A DNA stretch of 38,593 nt from Nitrososphaerota archaeon (GCA_028820595.1 JAPPIP010000018.1:1-38593), one strand, 5' to 3'; positions 1-10,623 are shown, counted from the stretch's first letter. Program-made: numbers and translations. The notes: generated from the sequence alone by a model not told the origin.

Positions 1-2
1 CG

Positions 3-98
3 TCTAGGGCGCCTCGTGCGGGTGAAATTCTAGGCAGGGTTATGACACTAACTAGCTCCGGCAAAAAGTACAAAAAGTGCTGCATGCCCAAGGCGTGA
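3..98 (+). CDS. C-terminal end of a gene entering from the left edge, with degenerate SEC-C-like tail (partial)
   Basis: Open frame from base 3 to TGA 96-98 ending ...SSGKKYKKCCMPKA; resembles the GSGKKYKKCC part of SEC-C motifs, but the expected upstream CPC is not present. Confidence 0.35.
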   Translation, partial: SRAPRAGEILGRVMTLTSSGKKYKKCCMPKA

Positions 99-395
99 CG
101 CGGCGGTTCTGGCCCGGGGCCGCGCCCGCAGCGGCAGCAGGCGGGCCGCTACGGACGGCCGCTGCGTGCGGTCACGATGTGTTCGTAGCCGTAGTTGACG
201 GGCAGTGCTATGACACCATGGACTCGAAATCCGGCATGACCAAGCGGGGGCTAAATTAGTACAGAGATCTAACAAGAGCAACGTTTTTGTCAGATCGATA
301 GATCAGCTTGAGGCGTTCTTATACGAATTATGATTGTTAAAATATCAAATATCGTTCTGGACTTGAATTAAATTGACACCACACGTGCTTGGATC

Positions 396-2084
396 GTGGC
401 CGATACGAAGGAACCAAGCCGGGACCTCATACCGGTGAGGATGCTCGCCCAGTACGCGTACTGCAGGCGCCTCGCGTACATGGAGTGGGTCCAGGGCGAG
501 TTTGCCTACAATGCGGAGGTAGTTGACGGCGCGCACAAGCACAGGAACGTCGACAAGCCCTCCAAGAGGACAAGGCCCCCCAAGGGCGGCGATGCCGAGG
601 GCCCCGGGGACGTCATACACGCGCGGTCCGTCATGCTTTCCGATGCCAAGCTGGGACTGGTTGCAAGGATGGACCTCTTGGAGGTTGACGGCGGCGTTGC
701 CACGCCGATAGAGTACAAGCGCGGGACGACTCCGCAGACTCCCACCGGCACGTACCCGGATCACGTGGTCCAGGTCTGCGCCCAGGGGCTGATCCTGAGG
801 GCCAACGGATACGCGTGCACGGGCGGGATCATATACTACGTGGGCTCCAAGCAGCGCGTGCGCGTGGACTTTGACGAGCAGACGGTATCGATGACCATGC
901 AGATGATCGGCGAGATGCGGGAGATGGCATCAAGGGACGCGATGCCGCCCCCGCTAGTCGACAGCCCAAAGTGCCCCAGGTGCTCGCTGGTGGGGATCTG
1001 CATGCCGGATGAGACAAACCTTCTCGGCGGCGCCAGCACGCAGCGCGGCATTACAAAGGACCAGGTCAGGCGCATGTATCCGATCCGCGACGATGCCGTC
1101 CCCGTGTACGTGCAGGACCAGGGCGCGCGCGTATCAAAGTCGGGCGACTGCATACACGTAAAGACCGCAGACGAGACCAGAAAGATCCGGCTCATCGACG
1201 TCTCCGAGCTCACCGTCTTTGGCAACGTGCAGATCACCACCCAGACGATAAGGGAGCTCTGCGGGAGGGACATACCGATCTGCTACATGACGTACGGCGG
1301 GTGGTTTGTCGGCATGACGCGCGGCCTTGCAAGCAAGAACATCGGACTGAGGATAGGCCAGCATCTGGCATACTCCAAGACCAGTTCGCGCATGGCCATC
1401 GCGCGCGAGATCGTGTCCGGCAAGATAAAAAACAGCATAACCATGCTCAGGCGGAACCACGGCTCGCCCCCCGCCGGAAAGATTGCGGAGATGGAGGGGT
1501 TCGCACAGAGGGCGCTCGCCGCAAGGCAGTACGACGCGCTGCTCGGGATAGAGGGGATGGCGGCGCGCCTTTACTTTTCCGAGTTTTCCGGCATGCTAAA
1601 GTCCGACTCCGCCGCCTTTGACTTTGAGGGCCGGAACCGGAGGCCGCCCAAGGACCCGGTCAACGCCATGCTGTCGTTCCTGTACGCGATGCTGACCCGG
1701 CAGGCGACCGTCACCGCGTCAAAGGTCGGACTGGACCCGTACCTGGGGTACCTCCACATGCCAAAGCACGGCAAGCCCGCGCTGGCCCTCGACCTGATAG
1801 AGGAGTTCCGACCACTCGTGGCCGACTCCACGTGCCTGACGCTCGTGAACACCGGCGAGATCTCAGAGTCAGACGTGGTACGGTCGGACTTCGGCGTGGC
1901 GCTCACTGCAGAGGGGAGGAGGACTGTCATAAGGGCGTACGAGCGCAGGATGGACGCGTCGGTCATGCACCCGCTGCTCGGGTACGGCGCAAGCTACAGG
2001 AGGATACTGGAGACCCAGGCAAGGCTGCTTTCCAGGCACATTCTAGGCGAGATTGCGGCGTATCCGGCGTTCCGCACGAGGTGA
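396..2084 (+). CDS. cas4-cas1: Cas4-Cas1 fusion protein (type I-G adaptation)
   Basis: GTG start. N-terminal Cas4-like exonuclease with Cys cluster (AYCRR ... CPRCSLVGIC); C-terminal Cas1 with GIEGMAARLYF and YLHMPKHGKPALALDLIEEFRP motifs. Confidence 0.95.
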   Translation: MADTKEPSRDLIPVRMLAQYAYCRRLAYMEWVQGEFAYNAEVVDGAHKHRNVDKPSKRTRPPKGGDAEGPGDVIHARSVMLSDAKLGLVARMDLLEVDGGVATPIEYKRGTTPQTPTGTYPDHVVQVCAQGLILRANGYACTGGIIYYVGSKQRVRVDFDEQTVSMTMQMIGEMREMASRDAMPPPLVDSPKCPRCSLVGICMPDETNLLGGASTQRGITKDQVRRMYPIRDDAVPVYVQDQGARVSKSGDCIHVKTADETRKIRLIDVSELTVFGNVQITTQTIRELCGRDIPICYMTYGGWFVGMTRGLASKNIGLRIGQHLAYSKTSSRMAIAREIVSGKIKNSITMLRRNHGSPPAGKIAEMEGFAQRALAARQYDALLGIEGMAARLYFSEFSGMLKSDSAAFDFEGRNRRPPKDPVNAMLSFLYAMLTRQATVTASKVGLDPYLGYLHMPKHGKPALALDLIEEFRPLVADSTCLTLVNTGEISESDVVRSDFGVALTAEGRRTVIRAYERRMDASVMHPLLGYGASYRRILETQARLLSRHILGEIAAYPAFRTR

Positions 2085-2087
2085 GGT

Positions 2088-2384
2088 ATGGTGGCGCGGA
2101 ACAGGTACTTTGTCTGCTATGACGTGCGGGACCCGCAGCGCCTTACGCAGACGTACAAGACGATGTGCGGATACGGGGACCGCGTCCAGTATTCGGTGTT
2201 TCTGTGCGACTTGAGCGACGTCGAGCTTGTAATGATGAGGGGTGACCTGGAGAATGTCATGAACACCAAGGAGGACAGCCTCGTCATCGTCAACGTCGGC
2301 TCTGTCGAAAAGAGCGGGGCGCGGATAACCACTGTCGGCACGTCCCTTGGAACCCAGAGGAGGGATGCGTCAATCGTGGTGTGA
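2088..2384 (+). CDS. cas2: CRISPR-associated endoribonuclease Cas2
   Basis: 98 aa, RYFVCYDVRDPQRLTQTYKTMCGYGDRVQYSVFLCDLS is a Cas2 signature; directly after cas4-cas1. Confidence 0.95.
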   Translation: MVARNRYFVCYDVRDPQRLTQTYKTMCGYGDRVQYSVFLCDLSDVELVMMRGDLENVMNTKEDSLVIVNVGSVEKSGARITTVGTSLGTQRRDASIVV

Positions 2385-2557
2385 TGTGCTGCGAGAGGCC
2401 GGGAGCAGAGGCGCGCATGGGAAGGCCCTCGCACACGCTATATATGCCCGGCGTGGCACTGGTACGGTGTAGCAGGACATGAGCCGCATATCGGACACAA
2501 CTGGAGACAGAGTGACGCAACCTGCCTGCCGGCGCCGAATCTAGGCGTGTGTGCGGG
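2385..2557 (+). promoter_or_regulatory. Putative CRISPR leader with TATA-like box
   Basis: Non-coding stretch between cas2 and first repeat; TATA-like CTATATATG around 2439-2447. Confidence 0.6.
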
Positions 2558-5500
2558 CTTTCCGCAACGAGTATGTTGCGGCCCCATTGAAGCATGCGAA
2601 AGACATGTCTAAGTTTCTTGGACTTTTCGTGCTTTCCGCAACGAGTATGTTGCGGCCCCATTGAAGCGGCGGTCTTTTCACCGGATACGAGCAGGGAGGC
2701 CCACCTTTCCGCAACGAGTATGTTGCGGCCCCATTGAAGCCACGAGGTTCGGCATGGAATAGCAGATTGTGCCCACCTTTCCGCAACGAGTATGTTGCGG
2801 CCCCATTGAAGCCTTGCCGCCGCCCTCGGAGCCGTTTCGGCGTGCGCCTTTCCGCAACGAGTATGTTGCGGCCCCATTGAAGCGATATGTGGAAACAAAG
2901 TAGTGGGGACAGACACCAAACTTTCCGCAACGAGTATGTTGCGGCCCCATTGAAGCTGGCAAAGCGGCTTCAAAACCATCGGCGGCATCATCCTTTCCGC
3001 AACGAGTATGTTGCGGCCCCATTGAAGCCTGGCCGACATATACGCTCACGTCGCCGGGGGCCGCGAGCTTTCCGCAACGAGTATGTTGCGGCCCCATTGA
3101 AGCGTGCCGTCTACTTCGCACGCCCTGATGACCGCCCCGCTGCTTTCCGCAACGAGTATGTTGCGGCCCCATTGAAGCACAGTTACCATGCCTGTATGAA
3201 AAAAAATGAATATACTTTCCGCAACGAGTATGTTGCGGCCCCATTGAAGCCGCTCCCTGACGTCCGCTACGAGCACGCCGATGTCCGCTTTCCGCAACGA
3301 GTATGTTGCGGCCCCATTGAAGCCTGAAGTCGGTATTTGATCTCAACGCGCTGGTTGACCTTTCCGCAACGAGTATGTTGCGGCCCCATTGAAGCGCGTA
3401 CGACGACTCGACCCTCGGCATATGCTACGGGCTTTCCGCAACGAGTATGTTGCGGCCCCATTGAAGCGGTATAATCCGAATAGTTGTTGGACCAGTGGTA
3501 TTCCACGCTTTCCGCAACGAGTATGTTGCGGCCCCATTGAAGCCGTTAGCGGTTTGGAGTTGAGACTTGCAGGCATTGAGCTTTCCGCAACGAGTATGTT
3601 GCGGCCCCATTGAAGCATGAACGTATTTTCCGATGATCAGATGAAGTCCCATGACTTTCCGCAACGAGTATGTTGCGGCCCCATTGAAGCCGCCCCAAGG
3701 AAAGGCGTCGGCCAATCCGCCCATTCGGCTTTCCGCAACGAGTATGTTGCGGCCCCATTGAAGCATTGCCTCGCAAACAGAATCCCAAATTTTGGGATAA
3801 TCTTTCCGCAACGAGTATGTTGCGGCCCCATTGAAGCAAACTTCAGTATGAGATTCAGTATGATGAGTACTGCTTTCCGCAACGAGTATGTTGCGGCCCC
3901 ATTGAAGCACCGCCTGGCTCTTCCGCCGCCTGCAGCGCGTGGAGGCTTTCCGCAACGAGTATGTTGCGGCCCCATTGAAGCGTACCAGTCCCGCGGCGAC
4001 ATGGCTTCCGGCCCCGGACTTTCCGCAACGAGTATGTTGCGGCCCCATTGAAGCTCAATTCAACGGTGTGAATTCCGACTCCGAAGCCGCCAACTTTCCG
4101 CAACGAGTATGTTGCGGCCCCATTGAAGCGCAAAAACCGCATTGAAAGTCTAAGAAACTTAGACATTCTTTCCGCAACGAGTATGTTGCGGCCCCATTGA
4201 AGCGGCAATGCAGAGAAGGAAGAGGAAGAAGCAGTGATCCTTTCCGCAACGAGTATGTTGCGGCCCCATTGAAGCTCCAATTCCTTCCTGTCCCTGCCCA
4301 GTCCCTCGAGCTTTCCGCAACGAGTATGTTGCGGCCCCATTGAAGCAATTCGTATAATTGTAGGGAAGCGGCATGACTGAAGCTTTCCGCAACGAGTATG
4401 TTGCGGCCCCATTGAAGCTTCTCCCCGCCCCACACGATGTTGATCTTCACGTCGTCTTTCCGCAACGAGTATGTTGCGGCCCCATTGAAGCCCGCAGGGG
4501 CCGCAGAACCTCCTCGTCTCGGTGCGGCTTTCCGCAACGAGTATGTTGCGGCCCCATTGAAGCCCGGCGCGTCCGCGGAGGTCGAACGCTATGCAGCAGT
4601 CTTTCCGCAACGAGTATGTTGCGGCCCCATTGAAGCGGTCTATGTCATGTCCGAATTATACTCGGCGGAGATGCTTTCCGCAACGAGTATGTTGCGGCCC
4701 CATTGAAGCGTGCAATCCCATCCAGGTGCGCACGGCGCAGACTTCTTTCCGCAACGAGTATGTTGCGGCCCCATTGAAGCAGGCCGATAGGGGATTTCAT
4801 AGCCCTGATGCTGAAGCTTTCCGCAACGAGTATGTTGCGGCCCCATTGAAGCGAAGGGGGGGTTCAAGAAAAAGGCCCCCAATGAAGACTTTCCGCAACG
4901 AGTATGTTGCGGCCCCATTGAAGCCGGCGCTACAACGGTGACGTGATACCGCAATCCGCCCTGCTTTCCGCAACGAGTATGTTGCGGCCCCATTGAAGCA
5001 TTGAATTTCCGAGGTCGCGCCCCTCTGAGACGGCGCTTTCCGCAACGAGTATGTTGCGGCCCCATTGAAGCTTGTTCCGTATTGCCACACTTGCTGTAAT
5101 GTGGAAAATCTTTCCGCAACGAGTATGTTGCGGCCCCATTGAAGCCACCGCAAGTGTCACAAACAAGGAAAGTTCCCTCCTCTTTCCGCAACGAGTATGT
5201 TGCGGCCCCATTGAAGCGGACGTTGACGTGATCAGGTCGAGCTTTGCCCACGCGCTTTCCGCAACGAGTATGTTGCGGCCCCATTGAAGCGTAGGCTCAA
5301 CATCGCTGACTCTGAATCCATCGCTACTTTCCGCAACGAGTATGTTGCGGCCCCATTGAAGCATTGAAGCCGCCGGCAGTCCAAGGGAAGCCATCCGAAC
5401 TTTCCGCAACGAGTATGTTGCGGCCCCATTGAAGCTCGTCCAAGGCGTATGTGGTGAACTGCGCCTCCCCGCTTTCCGCAACGAGTATGTTGCGGCCCCA

Positions 5501-7371
5501 TTGAAGCTCCCCCCGGCTGGACGTCGCCGCCTCACACCAGATGCTTTCCGCAACGAGTATGTTGCGGCCCCATTGAAGCCTCGACCATGCGTCCGTCGAC
5601 GGCCGCCGCGCTGGCTTTCCGCAACGAGTATGTTGCGGCCCCATTGAAGCTGCCTGCGCTCCTCGAGGGTCAGGGCGGCGCGGCGGCGCTTTCCGCAACG
5701 AGTATGTTGCGGCCCCATTGAAGCAGGTCCGACGTCCTCTACTATGAGACGGATTCCGACTTTCCGCAACGAGTATGTTGCGGCCCCATTGAAGCATGTG
5801 GTCGACCGCGGACCTTATCAGCGCGATTGCGCTTTCCGCAACGAGTATGTTGCGGCCCCATTGAAGCTGCGGCTGGTTCATTTATTTACACCTCCGCTGC
5901 CGCCTTTCCGCAACGAGTATGTTGCGGCCCCATTGAAGCAGCGCCCGCGGGTTTGTCAGCCGCGATACCATCAGGGCTTTCCGCAACGAGTATGTTGCGG
6001 CCCCATTGAAGCTGACATGCTGTGCATTTTGCCATACTTCAGGGTATTTCTTTCCGCAACGAGTATGTTGCGGCCCCATTGAAGCGTGTGGGCAGCCCTC
6101 ATGCGGCGCCACCAGCACCAGCTTTCCGCAACGAGTATGTTGCGGCCCCATTGAAGCGAAAACGCGTCGTTCAGTTCGTCGACCGCGTCAAGCTTTCCGC
6201 AACGAGTATGTTGCGGCCCCATTGAAGCTACAGCATGAACCAGAGCAAGGGCGTGGACCACGTCAACTTTCCGCAACGAGTATGTTGCGGCCCCATTGAA
6301 GCAGAAAAAGAGAAAAAGGAAATTCTCAATTTTGAGAACTTTCCGCAACGAGTATGTTGCGGCCCCATTGAAGCGATTCGGGCGACGTGATGACGCACAA
6401 GATGATCGAGCTTTCCGCAACGAGTATGTTGCGGCCCCATTGAAGCGTGCCTTTCGACTGGGTTCTCCGGCTTCGGGGGCTGCTTTCCGCAACGAGTATG
6501 TTGCGGCCCCATTGAAGCGGCCGCTTCTTTCGAGAGGGGGTGCCTGGCGAGATCGTCTTTCCGCAACGAGTATGTTGCGGCCCCATTGAAGCTACGGCAT
6601 GGACAAGGCCCCCAAGGCGCCCCGCGTCAACTTTCCGCAACGAGTATGTTGCGGCCCCATTGAAGCTGGCGGGTGGCCGTATGCCTTCCCAAGAGGGCCA
6701 TTGCTTTCCGCAACGAGTATGTTGCGGCCCCATTGAAGCAGCTTTAGCCCGGTGGAGAACTCGCCGAGCGCCGCGTCTTTCCGCAACGAGTATGTTGCGG
6801 CCCCATTGAAGCGAGCGCCACGCGTACGGCCATCGGTCGGAGCCGACGCTTTCCGCAACGAGTATGTTGCGGCCCCATTGAAGCTACTCCATGAACCAGA
6901 GCAAGGGCGTGGACCACGTCCTTTCCGCAACGAGTATGTTGCGGCCCCATTGAAGCTGCGGCATATGCAGTTTTCATGTCGCCCTTTTTGGCTTTCCGCA
7001 ACGAGTATGTTGCGGCCCCATTGAAGCCCATACTTATCGACCACCACCGCGACCAGACCGCACTTTCCGCAACGAGTATGTTGCGGCCCCATTGAAGCAC
7101 GGATTCGCAAAAGCAAAAGATGATCGACGAGACCGCTTTCCGCAACGAGTATGTTGCGGCCCCATTGAAGCAGGAAGCGGATCAGTGTGTCAATGCTTGG
7201 CACGCGGCTTTCCGCAACGAGTATGTTGCGGCCCCATTGAAGCGACAACCCATGATTTAGTAATTACCGCAACAGCCGATCTTTCCGCAACGAGTATGTT
7301 GCGGCCCCATTGAAGCTCTTGTATGACGATCATGCCGTTGACGATCCGCGCCCTTTCCGCAACGAGTATGT
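2558..7371 (+). CRISPR. CRISPR array: 66 full repeats, 66 spacers, 1 truncated terminal repeat
   Basis: Repeat CTTTCCGCAACGAGTATGTTGCGGCCCCATTGAAGC (36 nt), counted by eye; first repeat 2558-2593, last full repeat 7281-7316, truncated repeat 7353-7371. Internal stem CCGCAAC-GAGTAT-GTTGCGG and an ATTGAAGC 3' end typical of a Cas6 8-nt handle, giving + strand orientation. Spacers about 35-40 nt. Confidence 0.98.
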
Positions 7372-8690
7372 CAGGAGTTAGGATTTAAGGTATTTGCCAT
7401 TTGAAATTCCCGTGATGCTTTTCCCATTTTATCAATTGCTCGGCTGCGGTGGCCATGCATTTGACAAACGATACGATTGCAAAGCTCTTGCCTCCTGCCA
7501 AATTGCCGTGACGGAGATCATAATATTGCCCCGGGCGCCACAGGCCGTACGACAGCAGTGCAAAATAAAACAAAATCCGCCTCACGTGCAGCCGCCTGCT
7601 GCACGTTTTGGCAAGTGCGTCCTTTATGGTCCTAAAGCCGGTCTCCACAATCCGGCGCCTTCTGTATTCTTCCGGCAGGACATCCGCCAATTCCTTCCGG
7701 GTGCAGACGGGCAGGTTTGTGGCAAACGCAGCGCATTGGTCCGTGATCGGGGCGTCCTTGTCGCATCCGTCCCTTCTGACGACGAGCAGGTTGAACGGCG
7801 CCTTTTCCTTGGTCCTGGTGCCTGTGATGTGAAACCGCGATGCCGCGCCCCTCGTCCCCGCATCAACCTCCGTTATGGCCTTTTTTACGCGCGCGTTTTT
7901 TGCAGCGGGCATCAGAAACTTTCTGCCGCCGTCTTGCAGCCCGTTTATGGCCGCCGCGGATAAAAATTCGCGGTCCGCGAGGACCACGCCGACGGCAGGC
8001 CCCCGCCGGCCCGGCTTCTTCGGCATTTGAAGCAGGGATGTGACCGCCCTGTCCCCGTTTAGCACCGTCTTGGTGTCCAGTGGGATGTTGCAGTCCCTGC
8101 GTACCGTATGCAGCGTCAGGTGTGAGGGGAACTTTGAGGTGCCGTTCCTGGGCTTTGATGTCCTCATCCGCCCACTGAGGCTGTCCCCGTAATGCCCCGG
8201 GCCGCTGACGTCGGCCGCAACAGTGCAGCCGGATCGCACCAGGCCTTCCCTGCGCGCACGCCTCGGGATGCAGTTGACGCTGCCGCCGCACCACCGGTCC
8301 GCCCCGGCCGGATCCAGTTTCCTTGGCTTTTTCATCATCCAGCTTCCCGAAGGGATCCTCGGAACAGATTCCCCGTTCTTCTGTTTTTCAAACCTGTCTT
8401 TTTTGAGATCGCGCGACACCGATTCTGCAAACCTTTTACTGTGTGACATTGTCTGGAGCACCATTGGCATGTCGTGCCGGTTGAAACCCTTTCGCTGCTT
8501 TGAAAACTCTATGCCGGGCTTTTCAAACCTTGAAAATAAAACTCGATATTCCTTGCTGCTCAGTGTGTTTTGATGTGCGTAATTGTCTTCTCGCTTGCTC
8601 ACGCCATGATGCTAATATCTATAGGCGCATATAAATTATTCTACCGCGTAATTAAAAATTCAGATAAAAAACACTAAATCCGAACTACTG
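7372..8690 (-). mobile_element. 1319-bp IS element (IS4-like DDE) with imperfect 19-bp terminal inverted repeats
   Basis: Left end CAGGAGTTAGGATTTAAGG (7372-7390); right end CACTAAATCCGAACTACTG (8672-8690), whose reverse complement matches at 15/19 positions; encloses one transposase ORF. Confidence 0.85.
7385..8602 (-). CDS. DDE transposase (IS4-like)
   Basis: 405 aa, GTG start; VVLADREFLSAAAINGL (second D motif) and YRRRRIVETGFRTIKDALA (E motif); flanked by inverted repeats. Confidence 0.85.
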   Translation of the reverse strand: MSKREDNYAHQNTLSSKEYRVLFSRFEKPGIEFSKQRKGFNRHDMPMVLQTMSHSKRFAESVSRDLKKDRFEKQKNGESVPRIPSGSWMMKKPRKLDPAGADRWCGGSVNCIPRRARREGLVRSGCTVAADVSGPGHYGDSLSGRMRTSKPRNGTSKFPSHLTLHTVRRDCNIPLDTKTVLNGDRAVTSLLQMPKKPGRRGPAVGVVLADREFLSAAAINGLQDGGRKFLMPAAKNARVKKAITEVDAGTRGAASRFHITGTRTKEKAPFNLLVVRRDGCDKDAPITDQCAAFATNLPVCTRKELADVLPEEYRRRRIVETGFRTIKDALAKTCSRRLHVRRILFYFALLSYGLWRPGQYYDLRHGNLAGGKSFAIVSFVKCMATAAEQLIKWEKHHGNFKWQIP

Positions 8691-9480
8691 GCATGTCCGA
8701 CACGGCGCCGCGCTCTCCCCGTGCAAACTCCCCGACGGCCTCGGTCACCGCCGGCGTGTTCCTGCACGGAACCAGGTACTTTATGTTCATGTCCACGAGC
8801 GTCTGCAGCACCGCCGTCGAAAAGAACTCCCTGTCGGCCATGACCGTCCCGACGCCTGCTCCCGTATCCCTGCACGCGGCAGGCAGCGTGCGCACGCAGT
8901 CCGCCACCTGCTCCGGCGCGGGCATCGGAAGGACCGCCACTACGAGTCGGGCCCCCGGGGTTACGGACTGGACCGTGATGTGCCGCTCGAACCTGTCGGT
9001 GCCTTTCTTGGACCTCGACCTCACGAGCTCGGCGCCGTGCCCCTTGTCGTACCGGGGGATCAGGTGCATGTCGATTGCCAGGTCCCACCCGACCGGGTCC
9101 TGCCCGCGCCCGCGCAGGTGCGCGAGCGTCCTCTGCACCCCGTCCCTGAACGCGTCGGCGCCAAATCCCTCCGGAATCTTTGCAAGCGCGAGGCGCTCCC
9201 ACTCGCCGGACGGCATCTCCGGGCTGCCGGCCTCCTCCCGGAACCTGCCCGCCTCCCTGCGCGCCAGCCGCGCGGAGTCGATGCAGCCGGCCGTGTTTGC
9301 GTTGAATATGCCGCCAAGAAGCAGGCAGTTGTTCAGGTGCTCCTCCGCGTACTGGGCGTTGTCGGCACGCGACACCGCGGGGACGCGCCGCACAAAATCC
9401 CGCATCGACAGCCCGACAGACTCATAAGTGCGCCCGGCGAGCATCATGTCACGTCTCAATGGGTTGTCCTGGTGGGACAT
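8691..9480 (-). pseudogene. Truncated related DDE transposase lacking its C-terminal third
   Basis: ORF 8674-9480 has AIDMHLIPRYDKGHG and VMADREFFSTAVLQ motifs but ends in the right terminal repeat of the neighbouring IS, before the catalytic E motif. Confidence 0.8.
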
Positions 9481-9636
9481 GATCCCATTGGGACTCTTCC
9501 CTCATTTAGGCGTGACGAAAGCGCGCAGATAACTTTAAAGATCATGAGCGTCGCCGACCCGCCGTTAGGCGGGCCTAACATTTGGGTTAACTGCGATCAC
9601 CATTATGTTAATAAACTTGGCTAAAAATTACAATGT

Positions 9637-10614
9637 ATGAAGTTACCTAATGAAGACAGGTTACTGGCAGAAGTTCAACTTGAACCAGTCCAAGGCTCGC
9701 GTTTCCAGCCTACAGGATTTCCATCACTTGGTGCAGCTGAATTCACGTCAATATCGAATGATACTAACACTGACTGCGTTCTAGTAGAATCCGTGCAGTC
9801 CATGGCCAACAGGCTTGAAGATGTCTGCTGGGACAAAGAGAAACTGCGTTTGGCAGATGCTCTTTCTGGCATGCCCGTTATAACGGTAAACGACAAAAAT
9901 TCCAAGTTCTTGACCAACTCGCTGCTTGAGGCGCATCGTATGAATTCATCATACATGCTTGAGGGCAGTGACAAGACCCTGAACGAAACTATCAAGCGCG
10001 AACTGCAAATAAAAGACGACGGCATCGTGGCTCGAATACCAGATTTTGCACGTTTTGTGCTTAGATACGATCCAAATTCATTGCTGCATGGACTGTTTCT
10101 GAGCCGTAAAGAATTGGCAGGTGGAAGATACAAGATGACGCGCATACTTTCTTCGTTCATTGAGGCGACAAATGTCAAGCCTGTTGTAAGTGGAGGCGTA
10201 AAATTTGACTTTGTCGATCCCAGCGGCGGCGAGGCTGGCGCTGAATCCGGGTTCGGACACATTCCGTACCCTAGAACAGAATACTCTGCAGAGTCTATCG
10301 TTGCATACTTTAACGTGGACATATCCTTGCTCAGATCATACGGGCTTAGCGACGTTGCAAATAATTTCCTATTCACGCTGGCACTCTGGAAGATACGATT
10401 CTTCTTGAAGCACGGACTCCGACTGAGAACCGCCTGTGACTTGAAAATTAAAAAAGAGATCCGAGTCTCTCAGCCCAGATCGATGAAAATCCCCGATCTT
10501 GATGTCCTAAGCAAGGATGTCACGTTGCTGATTAAAAAATGCAAGTCTGAGGGTCTGTTTACGGAAAAACCTCTGACCGTGACGTACTCTGCCAAAAAAG
10601 CGGATAAAAAATAG
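9637..10614 (+). CDS. csb1: Csb1 / Cas7 (GSU0053 family), type I-G Cascade subunit
   Basis: RLLAEVQLEPVQGSRFQPTGFPSLGAAEF and VESVQSMANRLEDVCWD are characteristic of Csb1. Confidence 0.92.
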   Translation: MKLPNEDRLLAEVQLEPVQGSRFQPTGFPSLGAAEFTSISNDTNTDCVLVESVQSMANRLEDVCWDKEKLRLADALSGMPVITVNDKNSKFLTNSLLEAHRMNSSYMLEGSDKTLNETIKRELQIKDDGIVARIPDFARFVLRYDPNSLLHGLFLSRKELAGGRYKMTRILSSFIEATNVKPVVSGGVKFDFVDPSGGEAGAESGFGHIPYPRTEYSAESIVAYFNVDISLLRSYGLSDVANNFLFTLALWKIRFFLKHGLRLRTACDLKIKKEIRVSQPRSMKIPDLDVLSKDVTLLIKKCKSEGLFTEKPLTVTYSAKKADKK

Positions 10615-10623
10615 GCATGTGCA

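Noticed and set aside
6375-7135. Similarity of spacer 53 and spacer 63 (shared AAGATGATCGA)
   Set aside because: Only about 11 nt shared with poor flanking agreement; likely chance.
2290-7313. Many ORFs on both strands with repeated QWGRNILVAES / FRNEYVAAPLK / CGPIEA peptides
   Set aside because: They are translations of the CRISPR repeat in several frames; not genes.
2558-7371. Possible self-targeting spacers against genes in this window
   Set aside because: No convincing match seen by eye; a proper alignment search of all 66 spacers is needed.
9558-9573. Hairpin CCCGCC-GTTA-GGCGGG upstream of csb1
   Set aside because: Short stem without associated T tract or other support for a terminator or riboregulator; noted only.
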